64,000 bases of DNA from Hormiphora californensis (GCA_020137815.1 CM035357.1:1260974-1324973), one strand, 5' to 3'. Shown: positions 24,895-63,033, counted from the stretch's first letter. A program made the numbers and translations. Notes: generated by a model not told the origin, from the sequence alone.

Positions 24895-25807
24895 ATGACT
24901 GAAGAAGTACCTCCAAAAGTTGGTGAGTGTCTGCAGCTAGTGCATCATATCACTCACGAGCACTTGACACCAGTACCGACCATATCGCATTGTATTTCTA
25001 GTCTTTAGGGTCCTCCAACCCGCTGTCAGGCCAATGCTCTGACCACAGTTCTCGCGCTCGGCCTGAGAGAAACGAGAATGGGTCAGGCCAATGCTCTGAC
25101 AGCCAACCCGGCACTCGTTTGGAGTCTCATACCGTTTAAAAAGTACGCTTATCATTCCTTGATACCTGGAGCGACTTCGATCTTGCACTGGTGTCTATAT
25201 GAATCACCAATTTCATGACACTGTTATTCCAAGTCTCCAAATATTCCATCTTAGATATCGATACTACTTTGTTCCCAGTCTCATAACATATGTTCCCAGT
25301 CTCATTACATATGTTCCCAGTCTCATTACATCTGTTCCCAGTCTCACTAATATTAATACATAATGTTTCTCAATCCCCCCTCCAGATGCCCCTGAGGATG
25401 TTGAGACCGACGGAAAGGGAGAGGGAGGCCGAGGAGGCAGGGGTGGTCGAGGAGGTCGGGGAGGTCGAGGTGGTCGAGGAGGTGCTAAGGAGGGTGGTGA
25501 GAGTCCCGAGCATGGTGGTGGACGGGGACGTGGTGGACGGGGTCGTGGAGCTGGACGAGGTGATCCTGAGAACCCAGAAGATGTAGAGAAGGATGGGAAG
25601 GAAAGTGGAAGGGGCGGTGCTCGAGGAGGTAGGGGAGGTGAGGGTGGTAGGGGAGGAAAGGGAGGTCGAGGAGGTAAAGCAGGTGAAGGAGGCGAGGGTG
25701 CTGGTGGACGAGGAGGAAAGGGAGAGGGACGAGGGGGGCGAGGAGGGCGAGGCGGTAGGGGAGGCAAAGGAGCAGAGGGAGAGGCTCCCCCTCCTCCTAA
25801 AGAGTAG
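24895..25807 (+). CDS. Small RGG-box protein (2 exons)
   Basis: Exon 1 is 24895-24922 (MTEEVPPKV plus one base, donor gtgagt). Exon 2 is 25386-25807 (acceptor ccccctccag). Joined, they give 149 residues. An acidic start is followed by about 20 RGG/RGR/KGG units in three blocks split by acidic linkers (ESPEHGG, GDPENPEDVEKDGKES), and the tail is GEAPPPPKE. RGG boxes bind RNA or G-quadruplexes, are methylated by PRMT1-type enzymes and favour phase separation. No RRM or other fold is present, so this is an unusually pure RGG protein. The frame stays open through a GC-rich repeat while the opposite strand is only its shadow. AATAAA at 25968-25973 supports a transcript end. The exact identity is unknown. 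Confidence 0.72.
24923..25385 (+). other. Intron of RGG gene with local repeats
   Basis: Contains two direct copies of gtcaggccaatgctctgac (about 25024 and 25083), a phrase also found at about 30437. It also has four 19 bp units gttcccagtctcattacata near 25270-25350. Confidence 0.7.
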
Positions 25808-25967
25808 AAACCCCGGACATTTGTTGTATAAAACTTGATTTATTTAAATAATATTTTGATTTTGTGAAACGAATCAGTTTACAATTTGTCGCGGTCAACT
25901 GATCGGATGGATTGGATGGTTTGGAATGAAAGGTCTGGTGAGGGAACGATTATAATTTTTACTTTGA

Positions 25968-25973
25968 AATAAA
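25968..25973 (+). terminator. Polyadenylation signal AATAAA of RGG gene
   Basis: AATAAA 160 bp after the RGG stop codon, followed by further A-rich text. The neighbouring aquaporin converges on it. Confidence 0.5.
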
Positions 25974-26227
25974 AATAAATGAATTCCATGCATAAATATA
26001 CAGCATTATATCTACATGCTAGATAACATGATATCCTGTATCAATAGAGTAATAGACTTGTATGCCATTCCATTTCCATGTAAATCTTCTTCTTATAATT
26101 ATCTCTCCGGTGATACTTATATTATCTATCTAGATTCTAAATAGTTTCAGCAATAGAGTTTATGAACATGTTGAAGCTCACATGTTGAAGCTCATATGAC
26201 ACACAGATCAGCATTTCAAAGCTCAAA

Positions 26228-28170
26228 TCACGGTTGTGACTCCGCGGTGGCATTCTCTTCCTTCTTCTCGACATATTTCTCTTCATTTCGCTCCTTGTGT
26301 ATATCAATGAACAGGTAGTGAATGAACACACCCAGGACTCCCCCGATAATTGGTCCAATTACAGGGACCCAGAAGTAGTAGTTACCAGCACTGAAACAAT
26401 TAGGAATTATTAACCAGTTAACAATGATGTTTTAGCATTATATCCCCCCCCCTGATATCTGGGTTTTATGAACTAGATAATCAGTTTACACTGATTCATT
26501 TTTGAGAAGCCTACGGATTTGGCTTTTTTCCAGAAATAGAGTAACACTGACTAATGCCCAGATAATAATTAGATCATCAGAATTGAAATGATAGCTCAGA
26601 AAATGCCATTTCTATTTTCTCAACCATAGTTTTTTGTGATCGTATTTTATTTCTGGCCCACTTTATTGAGTTAAGCTTTCAGTAACTGGTCATTAGCTAT
26701 TCTATCGTTGAAAAACTCAAAATGAATCACCGTAATCGTGCGGTATCGATAGAAACACTTCTTGATTCAGAATTGCAGGGGTATAAATAGATTTGGAAAG
26801 ACAACTCGATAGTTTGTTGTGGTCGGTAAATCAATCTAATCTACCTGAAATCAAGACATTATTCAGTACTCTCACCTAAACGTATCATCATATCCGAATA
26901 TGGCAGTCGCAATCCTGGGAGCAAAATCCCTGGCAGGGTTTATGGGGTATCCACAATTAGTTCCAAACGATACCCCAACGGATGTGACACACAGACCCAC
27001 CATGATAGGAGCGATACCAGGGGCAAGTTTGGACGTGGTTACGGAGCAAACTACAATTAGTAGAATTGCAGTTCCAACTATCTGATCGAATAGTTGATTA
27101 AGAGTTCCCGTGTCTTTGTTTGGGTAGGTGGCGAAGATTCCTTTGAGGTCTGTAGTATCATCATCAATCAGTGAACCGTCATTTTTTAGCCGGTCTGAAG
27201 GAAGTGGGTCATTGAGTTACCGCGGTACCATTATGGTAGGACGAGTTTGGTATCGTTGGGCACGTTGCCCCTAGTGGTATTGTGACTCTTTAATTTCTCT
27301 TGGTGCTCGAACAAGCTGAGATTCGATCGGAATTGTCTCAAAAGCACGTGGCACAACTCACCATAGTATACCAGAAAGAGCACGAACGCAGAAAGGAAGC
27401 CTCCTAAAAACTGGGCTGTCAGGTATTTCGGTATTTTCCTCCAGTCGAACCGACAGAATGAGGCTAGTCCGATTGTAACAGCAGGATTCATGTGTGCTCC
27501 ACTCGCCTGAAATGCATCCGAATTTACTAAACTATCCGCACTAGACATTTGAATACTTTTTTTGTAGAACGAACACAGTTTTAGTCAAATGGCTCAAATT
27601 AGGAAATCTTTCACTTCATCTCCACATGTAGCTAGAATTATCGCTCTCGCTCATAAAATATAGATAGTAAAGATACCTCTCCGGCAATTAGAACTCCCAA
27701 GAGGACAGCCAACCCATATCCGATATTGATTGAAAGGAACGGTTCACTGCCAAGTAGTTTGTTTTGGGCAATAGCTCCATTTCCAATGAGCTGAAAAGAA
27801 GGGCCTGCTAAAACTTGCATGAAATATGCTGATAGATCATGTTGTTGCCTTACAAGAGAGCTGTCTAGCGTCACCAACCCGATCTGAGTGCATTGAGAAT
27901 CAAAACGAGGTCTAGCGGCACCAGACAGTAAACGAGAACTTATATTCATTTTGTCTTTTGTAACACGAGGTACCGAACGCTTGACACAATTCAACCGAAC
28001 ACACACACAAGAAAACACCGTGCACTTACCACAAGCAAATACTGTGCACTTACCACAAGCAGGAAGGTAGATAAGAGCTCTGCGAAGAATTCCTTATCAA
28101 AAAAAGATTTAATAACACCCATCACACCGCCTTGATTAGGGGGTCCAATATTACAGTACTCGCCTGGCAT
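26228..28170 (-). CDS. Aquaglyceroporin (5 exons)
   Basis: Membrane channel for water, glycerol and other small neutral solutes. Exons: 28054-28170, 27677-27790, 27362-27506, 26876-27194 and 26228-26390. All phases join and sum to 285 codons plus stop. The first pore motif is GAHMNPAVTIGL and the second GYPINPARDFAPR. The Asp after the second NPAR is the mark of glycerol-type channels (AQP3/7/9/10, GlpF) rather than water-only aquaporins. The usual six hydrophobic helices can be seen. The C-terminal tail is charged and ends ENATAESQP. The second half carries a longer extracellular loop (about DRLKNDGSLIDDDTTDLKGI) than I expect. Start ATG at 28170 gives MPGEYCNIGPP. A duplicated donor follows exon 1, and a small palindromic repeat sits in intron 1. 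Confidence 0.9.
27861..27929. mobile_element. Small palindromic MITE family C, copy 1
   Basis: About 69 bp with ends ctgtctagcgtcaccaaccc and tctagcggcaccagacag, and the core ATCTGAGTGCATTGAGAATC. At least four related copies occur in the window. The consensus ends look like CTGTCTGGCGCCGCC and its complement. It lies in aquaporin intron 1. Confidence 0.7.
28018..28062 (-). repeat. Tandem duplication across aquaporin exon 1 donor
   Basis: The phrase tgtgcacttaccacaagca occurs at about 28020-28038 and 28043-28061, a 23-24 bp unit. Both carry the donor TGTG/gtaagtg. The copy at 28043-28061 joins exon 1; the other is a decoy in the intron. Confidence 0.82.
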
Positions 28171-29075
28171 TACAAATCACACGCTGATCACACAGCAAAC
28201 AAAAACAAGAGTTGGACGAATGACAGGGTCGCGGCAAGATGAAATAAGGATCATCGTATTGATTTCATTGGGGTGCGAATAAAAGTTATTATGCAACATG
28301 ATATGCGATCAGTAGTATGCTATGTCTCGAGACATGTATTCATTTTTGGAATCCTAACAACAAGAAATGCATTCTTATATTCGTTTAGAATGTAACTAAA
28401 TTATGTAACCTGAATATTCTATCATAACACTGATGAAATTATCATAGGACCAGGAATGGAAAAATTTGATAAATAGAGGCAAGTTTTGCACTAGCATTGC
28501 TTCTGTCTTGGTTTATCACGCATGATAATATGACATGTCGAAATAGTAATGGAATGCAATATGTGATTAATTTGAAGAACTAGCGAAATCCGAGTTGTAA
28601 TCATTGGGATTAGTTTTGTGAACGTGGTCAATGATCAGTGAATGATGAAACTGAAGGAAAATTGAGATCATTGTGGCTACCGATTGGGTTGGCCACATTG
28701 ATACCTGAGTGAGATCAACGTCGCACGCGACTGAGATCGATCTCACATACATTCTCACATATTCTTAGCGGAGCGAGAATAGGTTGCAATGGAGCCAACC
28801 TATTGTGTTGGTGAGTGGTGGGCCAATAGTTCGTACAGAGATTTGTTGAGAATATTTTCAAAGCTCCAAAGCGGCACATCAACATGTAGGTAGCTCTATA
28901 ATGGTGTTTCAAAAATAAAGATATAGACAAATCTGTGAAAATTTGTGAAAAATGAAACTTCAGGAGTGGTGGAATTCTATTTTTAATCACATCAAACAGT
29001 GCAGTTTGGAAAATGACTTGTAAAAAAGGGGACCTAGAAATGAATAAACCCGGCCCAATGGGTGATAAATAAAGG

Positions 29076-29080
<5 letters not shown>
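28171..29080. other. Upstream region of aquaporin gene
   Basis: About 900 bp of AT-rich DNA with no supported coding frame. It should hold the aquaporin promoter. The atgagatcga/tcgatctca-like phrases near 28705-28745 form a small imperfect dyad. Confidence 0.4.
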
Positions 29081-29082
<2 letters not shown>

Positions 29083-29155
<73 letters not shown>

Positions 29156-29156
29156 C

Positions 29157-29254
<98 letters not shown>
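29083..29254. repeat. Long (CT)n microsatellite
   Basis: About 170 bp of nearly pure CT with two interruptions. Together with the GA tracts at 9220 and 47620 it is one of three such tracts of at least 165 bp. Confidence 0.95.
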
Positions 29255-29255
<1 letters not shown>

Positions 29256-29365
29256 GATGTTTGCATAGTACTGACTCACTCCAACCCTGGACCTCTGAAT
29301 TGCAGATTTATTCATGTTATTCATCGTTTACCGATCGCTACAATTAGGGTGCTTAGATCGAATAC

Positions 29366-29474
29366 CAGGACCCGACCGAATCAGGAAAAACTGGTCCCTG
29401 ATTGGCTGATGACCAGTCACGTGACCTAAATAACGAGTTCTGATTGGCTGTTTACTCGTGTCGGTCGGTTCCTG
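29366..29474. mobile_element. hAT-type MITE family A, copy 4 (inverted)
   Basis: A 109 bp copy between the aquaporin and DNAH6 genes, flanked by a perfect 8 bp duplication tcgaatac (29358-29365 and 29475-29482). Core GTCACGTGAC is intact. Confidence 0.88.
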
Positions 29475-29629
29475 TCGAATACCCTCAAATACCTGCTCTG
29501 ACAAGAGACAGAGACAGGGTGCTTCGAATATCATTAGGAATTACTGAATATGCTGGTGCTTAGTATTTGATTAGTGTTGATCAACCGAAAGGGTGGCATT
29601 ATTAATGTAGTGATGTTTCGAAGCTGACT

Positions 29630-29692
29630 CGATCTCAGCAGTTGAGCACACTGTCGCAAATCAAAACGGGGTCTGGCACCACCAGACAGACA
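29630..29692. mobile_element. MITE family C, copy 2 (diverged)
   Basis: The right half, tcaaaacggggtctggcacc then accagacag, matches the family. The left half (gctgactcgatctcagca) is diverged. Confidence 0.5.
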
Positions 29693-29803
29693 ACTAATAG
29701 TAAGACAGAGAAAGAGAATATATATTTTATTCCCATAGAAACTCATGCAGGTGGCATTCCCTAGTAATAAGGTGAAAATATACGGTGCTGGTATATGGTA
29801 CTG

Positions 29804-29891
29804 CATCGGGCCCCGATTTACCGGGATCGGAAGCTCGGGGAAAGGGTTTTGACCGGTGAATCGGGGTGCCCGGTAAATCGGGGTCCGACTG
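29804..29891. mobile_element. Pogo/Tigger-like MITE, copy 1
   Basis: Ends cgggccccgatttaccggg and cccggtaaatcggggtccga form an inverted repeat. Two other elements in the window share the ends (48880 and 51591). The consensus CAGTCGGACCCCGATTTACC resembles pogo/Tigger termini. The TA target duplication cannot be confirmed at this copy. Confidence 0.6.
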
Positions 29892-31099
29892 GAGTTCTAT
29901 TTTAATCTACCCAAGGCACTTTCTGTGGTCTGGAAAATGAATCAGGCTGGAGAATTCAATAAAAGGAAAACATGAAAAATGGAAAGGAAAAATGATATTA
30001 TTTGCGTGACCCATGCTCGGCACTAACCCCAGGCCAGTAATCATATTATATCGGATAGATTACAGTAGACATACCGGGTAGTAACAACCCCTGAAATATA
30101 ATGCTCCTGCATTGTTAAAACACGATTGTGCCCCAGTAAACTCCCCGGATATAGACTTTACTGTTATAATAAGGGAGTTTTAACTGTGATGAATGTGCTG
30201 CAGGAGATGAGGTGTGATATGTTTGTTACTGGGTTGCTGCAGCACGGTATACTAGTAGAGAGTGATGGGTTAAACGGATCACAATGGTCAAATCAAACCC
30301 ACATTATCCCTTTTTTCGGGTACTATGCGTATTAACGGTGTACCCCAAGTCGACCCGTACTATTATTTGATACAGGAACCCTCACACAAACCTACTGGAA
30401 GGGAGAGTAGTGGACAATACTGCAACCCACATCTGTCAGGCCAATGCTCTGACCGCGGTTCTCTCTGACAGAACCATATTGCCAGTCTGCGATTGGAAAT
30501 GTCACACGTTTCGTAAAGAATCTCCTGCGCGCGGTCGACAAATTAGTTTTGAGTAGTCATTTCCGCGCAAAATTCCCACGCTCGCTGTCACCGTGGGAAT
30601 TTTGTTAATCCAAATGATTAAAGTCGAATTTTTTAATCAAACCGATTCTCTCATCCCCATTTAATTCCCCAAATTAAATTGGGTGATTGTTGATTCTTGG
30701 TCCATGATACCCCTGATTGAAATAGCCGAATCTACCGTTGACGATAATAAATTTGGCTACCCGTTTAGAAGAAAACACAGAAAAGAGGGTGGTCTACTGG
30801 CCTGTATGCTCAGATGGGGTCGCGGCGCCAGACAGAGGGTAGCCAAACTTAACAATTTTCAAAACACGTTATCTTTCCAACTAAAAGAAGGTGTTTACAT
30901 ATTTACAATCTTATAACAAAGAGCTTTTTTACATTTCCTGAACGTACAAAAAACACACGTATCATGTTTGTGACATGTTCATTTACACGCTTATTTACAC
31001 ACTCTTAGTCTTTCCAAATTGTTTCTACTTGTCTCTCTATAAATCTCTCTTTTCTGTAATAAGTTATTGGTTTGGGGGGTCGAGGTTAGGTGTCCGGTA
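29892..31099. other. Intergenic region between aquaporin and DNAH6
   Basis: No supported gene. A family C end (gtcgcggcgccagacag) lies at about 30817-30835. The gtcaggccaatgctctgac phrase from the RGG intron recurs at about 30437. A hairpin attcccacgctcgctgtcaccgtgggaat lies at about 30576-30604. The DNAH6 3' UTR should start at 31099 and run leftward. Confidence 0.45.
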
Positions 31100-57654
<26,555 letters not shown>

Positions 57655-57951
57655 TACATGCTGCTATGAAATATAGTTCAGGATTAGATGCGATTGGGAC
57701 GGGGGTTGGCTTCAAGAAGGTCTGGGGTCAATGACATGGAAGATAACAATTTATTGGATAGATTCATACATTTTTGATAAGCAATGGAAATTAATATACA
57801 ACTTAAAACTTTATATGTCCAGCATTCTTGTTTACGCCGGTAACTCAGGAAAAAGACTAACACGGCAGGTATTTTGAATAACGTTTTGCTCTCTCTCAAT
57901 TTCCATATTTCCATGTTTTCATAATCAATTTCCATGTTTTCATAATAATGT
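57655..57951 (-). promoter_or_regulatory. Short DYNLRB-DNAH6 intergenic gap
   Basis: 297 bp separate the two dynein genes. On the minus strand the last bases are tatatttcatag/cagcatgtaATG. This is an acceptor-like AG followed by a minimal start-stop frame ATGTAA whose final A is the first base of the DNAH6 ATG. Confidence 0.5.
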
Positions 57952-58499
<548 letters not shown>

Positions 58500-58800
58500 G
58501 TTCACTACAGCAACTACAGGGGTTCGATGGGGTAATATTATTATTAGCAATGACTAGAATAGAGGGCGCCAAAAACCCGATAGTGCTCGATCAATGAGTG
58601 AGAGCTGGTTCAAAACAAAGGGAAACAAGGAATTTTGCAATGACCCCATTACACGGACCACGTATTAGTGACCCGTAGAAAATTTTCATTGCCTGTGACT
58701 TAAGGTGACACCCAAACCAGACCAGGGTCATATCAACGCAACCACATGGCCAATTTGAGTAACACAAACCGTATCTGATAGATAATCGAGAGCACTTAAG
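58500..58800. other. Upstream region of DYNLRB
   Basis: About 300 bp that should hold the DYNLRB promoter. From 58685 the text repeats a block found again at 59068 (gtgacacccaaaccag, cagggtcatatcaacgcaac). Confidence 0.4.
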
Positions 58801-59370
58801 TCCATTTTTTCAAATGTGCACGGGATTGTTTTGCGTGTCTTGTAATCTTGTAATGTTCTTCGTACAGATGCTGTACCGGTGTCAGTTCCTCATAGAGCCT
58901 CCCCCTCCCTGGATACGAGAAGTATCCAGTCCAAAATTGAATTGTTATTTTGTCTAGTATATCCAGGTACCGGGGGTCGGTCCGGATATAAGAACTTCTT
59001 GGGGAATGGTTGAAGAGGATGCCGGACGGCTTGGATTTTCTGTAGAGAGAAGATAATACCAGTGCCTCCAGGTGACACCCAAACCAGGCCAGGGTCATAT
59101 CAACGCAACCACATTGCCAATTTGAGTAACACACACCGTATCTGATAGATAATCGATAGCACTAAAGTCCTTTTTTCAAATTTTCACCCCCTGCCCCCAG
59201 GCCAAAGTCGTGCACGGGATTGTTTTTCGTGTCTTGTAATCTTGTAATGTTCTTCGACCGGGGGTCGGTCCGGCAATACCCCCAGTACCTAGATATAAGA
59301 ACTTCTTGGGGAATGGTTGAAGAGGATGCCGGACGGCTTGGATTTTCTGTAGAGAGAAGATAATACTAGG
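58685..59370 (-). pseudogene. Duplicated LINE 3' fragments
   Basis: Two direct copies of about 380 bp (58685-59065 and 59068-59370) share tcatatcaacgcaaccacat, gtgcacgggattgttttgcg and agcctccc or equivalent. On the minus strand they encode FNHSPRSSYIRTDPRYLDIL with DKITIQFWTGYFSYPGRGR, resembling a LINE C-terminus. Only the 3' end is present. Confidence 0.55.
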
Positions 59371-59568
59371 TGAATCATGATAGTTGATACCCGTCTAATC
59401 GGCATCCTCTTCAACCATTCCCCAAAAAGTGCTCTGAACACAGTGAGGTTTTTGGCTAAGTTCACTTCACTTGGAAGGGTGTTCCATAGTCGGATCTCTC
59501 TTATAGAAGCGAAAGAGTTGTGGAATTTCGTGGCCGACGATTGTGTGGTAGTGGGGCATGTTGGCACC
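59371..59568 (-). pseudogene. LINE reverse-transcriptase C-terminal relic
   Basis: Minus-strand text TTQSSATKFHNSFASIREIR, RLWNTLPSEVNLAKNLTVFR and ALFGEWLKRMP is a standard RT C-terminal end. A hAT MITE interrupts it at 59569. Confidence 0.65.
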
Positions 59569-59766
59569 CAGGGACGGCGCTGGGCCTTGGGCCCAGCAAG
59601 TCCCTGGGTGTCCGGGGGGCGAAGCCCCCCCCCCCCCCGAAAATTTCGGACATTTTGAGGCGATTTTAAAAGATTTTAAGCATTTCTGAACTCCTTTTGT
59701 GAAAAATGGAAAAAAAGAAAGTTTGCTGATCACCCGGACGGCGGACACTCACGAGCGCCGTCCCTG
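59569..59766. mobile_element. hAT-type MITE family B
   Basis: 198 bp with ends cagggacggcgct and agcgccgtccctg and a perfect 8 bp duplication ttggcacc at 59561-59568 and 59767-59774. The interior has cgggggg/cccccc and a poly(C) run. It is inserted in a LINE relic. Confidence 0.88.
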
Positions 59767-59774
59767 TTGGCACC

Positions 59775-60368
59775 TCCGCTCGTAGTCCGACACGATCATT
59801 CAGGTAAAATAATATTAATAATAATTCATGACATTTAATATACCGCTTAATAGTGTTTAAAATAAATGGCTTGCTACTGATTCTATCAGATCGATGCTAC
59901 ACCATTTACCACTTTCTAAAGCGGTCCAAGAAAGGGCCAGTGGTAAAGGAGAGCCAATAACATATTTTTAACGCTCAGTCAAGATAACATCAACATACTA
60001 TGTATTAGTAAGAGAATATGCTATGATGATTATTTATAAATTAAGTAAATAAATTAATTTGATTGATAGAATTCGATTAAAAAGAGTGCAATCATATTTA
60101 TTAATTGAATTAGTAATAAAGACATAATATAATACTATTCATGTTAAGAGAGAGATAAGTTAATTGTTATAGACTATTATTAAGTATAGGTGAGTAAGTG
60201 AATGTGTTGGTGAGTGATGGACATGTATGGGTAGTGGAGATGTGGGTGTTGGTATAGAACTGAGGTAAGTACGATTTAATGTATCATATAAAATATATAA
60301 TCTGTATATATAATTATTATAATGAGATCTGATCAGGATTAAATAGGGAGGAAACTAGAAAAATATCT
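59775..60368. other. AT-rich gene-free stretch
   Basis: Very AT-rich. The phrase gatgctacaccatttaccac + tttctaaagcggtc at about 59893-59925 repeats text in the DYNLRB intron at about 58375-58408. No coding frame. Confidence 0.45.
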
Positions 60369-60445
60369 GGCGAGGGCCGGGCTCGAACCGACAACCTCTG
60401 CATTACATGTACCTACATTGCTCTAACCTATTGAGCTACCTCAAT
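60369..60445 (-). tRNA. tRNA-like sequence, probably a pseudogene or SINE head
   Basis: On the minus strand a 77 nt span has a good A box (TAGCTCAATAGGTTAGAGC) and B box (GGTTCGAGCCC) with a full T-stem (GTCGG/CCGGC) and D-stem (GCTC/GAGC). The acceptor stem (ATTGAGG against CCTCGCC) pairs only partly, and no clean anticodon stem forms around GGTACATGTAATG. It is therefore likely not a working tRNA. Confidence 0.5.
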
Positions 60446-60599
60446 ATTTAAAAAAAAAATACGTGCACATATACATACTGTTACAGAAACAGTATACAGA
60501 ATCAATACATGAGTCATGCATAGAAACAGTATACAGTAGTAAACAGTTTACAGGGAGAACAGTTTACATGGATAACAGTGTACAAGAGTGATAAAAATA

Positions 60600-62270
60600 T
60601 TAGTGATAGTAAAAAACAGTTAATAATTAAAATTCAGATGTTCACTGACCCTGGTAGTGATCACTGTGTAAAATATCACCGATAATGAGAGACACTTAGC
60701 AATAAGCTTTCTTAAAGAGGTAAGTTTTAAGTTGCTGTTTAAACACATCGACAGATTCACTTTCTCGCAGGGTTTTCGGCAACTCATTCCACAATTTAGG
60801 TGCACTAATACTAAAGGCTCTACTAGTGGATGTGTACTTGTGTGTGTATGGTTTGTGGAGGAGTGTGCTATCCTCGTCTGCCCTGACTACCTTGACCTTT
60901 GGCTTCCGGAGGGGGATGAGGTTGGAGATGTAGGGGGGAGCCATTCCATTGATGGATTTGTATGTTAGTAAGCAGATTTTGAAGATGATTCTGCTTTTGA
61001 TCGGAAGGAAGTGTAGGTCTTTCCGCATCTGGGTCACTCCTCTCCTCTTTCTTGTTCCATAGACGAACCGTACAGCACTGTTTTGGACCTTTTGGAGGCG
61101 GTTTAAATCAGATTCTGTGGCACCATGATAGAGTAGGGCATTTCCATAGTCTAGGCGAGAGTGTATTAACGAATGCACTAGCTTGATTTTCAGTTGCCTG
61201 GGAAGTTTTCTAGCTATCCTCCACAGATTCAGAAGTTGCATATTACATGCTTGGACAAATTTCGAGATATGGCTTGCCATTGAGAGGGTGGGATCGAGCC
61301 AAATACCGAGATTACGGGCACTTGTCGTTGATTCGATTTCCGTAGACTGTACAATTGGACTTTCGTCTTTTTCAATCACTAATCCAGTTGGCCCAGGAGT
61401 GCGGTCGTCTTTGTGGTTGAGTATCAGAATTTCCGTTTTACTGGCATTTAGCTTGAGGTAGTTTTGCTTCATCCATTGCTTGATGTCACTGATACAATTT
61501 TGTAATTTATCCACAACAAAGTCAAAGGTTTCCGGCCTAAAACTAGTATAGATCTGGGTGTCGTCAGCGAAGAGGTGAATGTTAAGACCATGCTTTTCCG
61601 CAATCGACTGGAGCTCTTTGGTATACATAATGAAGAGAATAGGCCCTAGGATGCTACCCTGCGGCACACCAATATCCACCTCTATTGATCTTGATCGTGC
61701 ATCTCCAATTTGTACCGAGGTGGACCGACCTGTGAGATATGATTTGAACCAGGCGAGAGCAGTATCTTCTATTCCGTAGTCCGTCCGCATCTTCTTTAGT
61801 AGTTTGCAGATAGGTCCAGCAGTAGTAGCACAGCCTTTGACTTCTTATCAAGCAGTAGCAGAAGATCATTAACAACTTTTAGTGTTGCAGTCTCACAACT
61901 ATGGTGTTTGCGGTAAGCAGATTGAACTCCCGATAGCAACTGATGGCTCTCTAAATGCTCGGTCAACTGTAAAGATACACATTTCTCAATGATCTTTGAC
62001 ACAAATGGTAGATTACTGATCGGGCGGTAGCTGCCAAGATCTTCAGGGTCAAGACCTTTTCCTTTGTATGCCGGCCTGATGACTGCTTCTTTGAACTTGG
62101 TAGGGAAAATTCCTGTCTTTAGACTGTCGTTGATGATTTTGGAGATAGCCGGAAGAAGCTCAATAAGAACAGAAGATACCATTGTGGATGGCATCGGGTC
62201 AAGAGAACAAGACTTTTTCTGCATTCCACGGATAATTTTGAGCAAATCTTCGTCAGTGACTGGCTGAAAG
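60600..62270 (-). pseudogene. 5'-truncated CR1/Jockey-like LINE with disrupted RT
   Basis: Two frames, 62267-61830 and 61795-60696, form one reverse transcriptase: SLDPMPSTMVSSVLIELLP, AYKGKGLDPEDLGSYRPIS, YRKHHSCETATLKVVNDLLL, then a break, then LAWFKSYLTGRSTSVQIGD, GVPQGSILGPILFIMYTKE, HLFADDTQIYTSF and the C-terminal FSISAPKLWNELPKTLRES. At about 61810 roughly 25 bases are missing. They should encode the AFDxxDH box with the first catalytic Asp, and the loss also shifts the frame. The N-terminal endonuclease is absent. Confidence 0.85.
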
Positions 62271-62644
62271 CATATTATTTATTATTATTATTAAAAGCGG
62301 ATCCCGATGTTGTTTGGCGCTTCATAGACATGCAGTGTATCGTTTACGGGATAAGGCACCACTTTTCAACTTTTTTGTTGGCAAATGCTGCTGGCCCAGC
62401 GCGGGATAAGGGCTAAGGCAGCGCTCTTCAAACTTTTAACTTTTTGCTTTTGCCTTTTTCAGAAAAAAAAAGTGTCAAACTCGCGACGCGAAAGAAAGGC
62501 GAAATCCCAAAACGACGCGGCATGTAACGGATGCCGCCAATAATTTCATGATGCGACGCGGAGCTAAAGATGACGCGCGCGCTAAAAATTTGAAGTTCGT
62601 CTGAGCTGAGTTTTTTTCGTTAAAAAAATTCAGTCTTCAGATTA
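62271..62644. other. Gene-free stretch with repeat text
   Basis: (ATT)n at 62275-62300, then ggcaaatgctgctggcccag, a diverged form of a phrase at 17775 and 21250. Around 62490-62590 the text is rich in gacgcg units. No coding frame. Confidence 0.45.
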
Positions 62645-63033
62645 TATAAGGAACCATAATAAAGTTCAAGAGCCTCCAAGAGCACCCAAGAGCACACCCG
62701 ATCGAAGAGAGACCACACCTGAGAGCGTACCACACCCAAAAGAGACCACATCCAAGAGCGCACCACCTCCAGAAGACACCACTTCAAGAGCGCACCACAT
62801 CAAAGAGAGCTCCCCATCCAGAAGATACCACGCGCAGGGGACACCACGCGCAGAAGAGACCAGCGCGGCGTTGTATTTGCGCGTGCGGTCTCTTCTGCGC
62901 GTGGTGTCCCCTGCGCGCGGTATCTTCTGGAGGGGGAGCTCTCTTTGATGTGGTGCGCTCTTGAAGTGGTGTCTTTTGGAGGTGGTGCGCTCTTGGATGG
63001 GGTGCGCTCTTGAACTTTATTATGGTTCCTTAT
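62645..63033. mobile_element. 389 bp foldback palindrome
   Basis: Ends ataaggaaccataataaagt and actttattatggttccttat are exact inverted copies. The arms carry mirrored units such as caagagcgcaccac/gtggtgcgctcttg and agataccacgcgcagggg/cccctgcgcgcggtatct. The centre lies near 62850. Arms also contain inner tandem repeats of gagcgcaccac and agagaccac. Confidence 0.88.

Noticed and set aside
25264-25767. Proline-rich frame on the minus strand opposite the RGG gene
   Set aside because: Antisense shadow of the GGN/CGN codons of the RGG frame, which has a better start, splice sites and polyA signal.
28715-29268. Arg-Glu / Leu-Ser frames over the CT tract
   Set aside because: Same simple-repeat artefact as at 47.6 kb.
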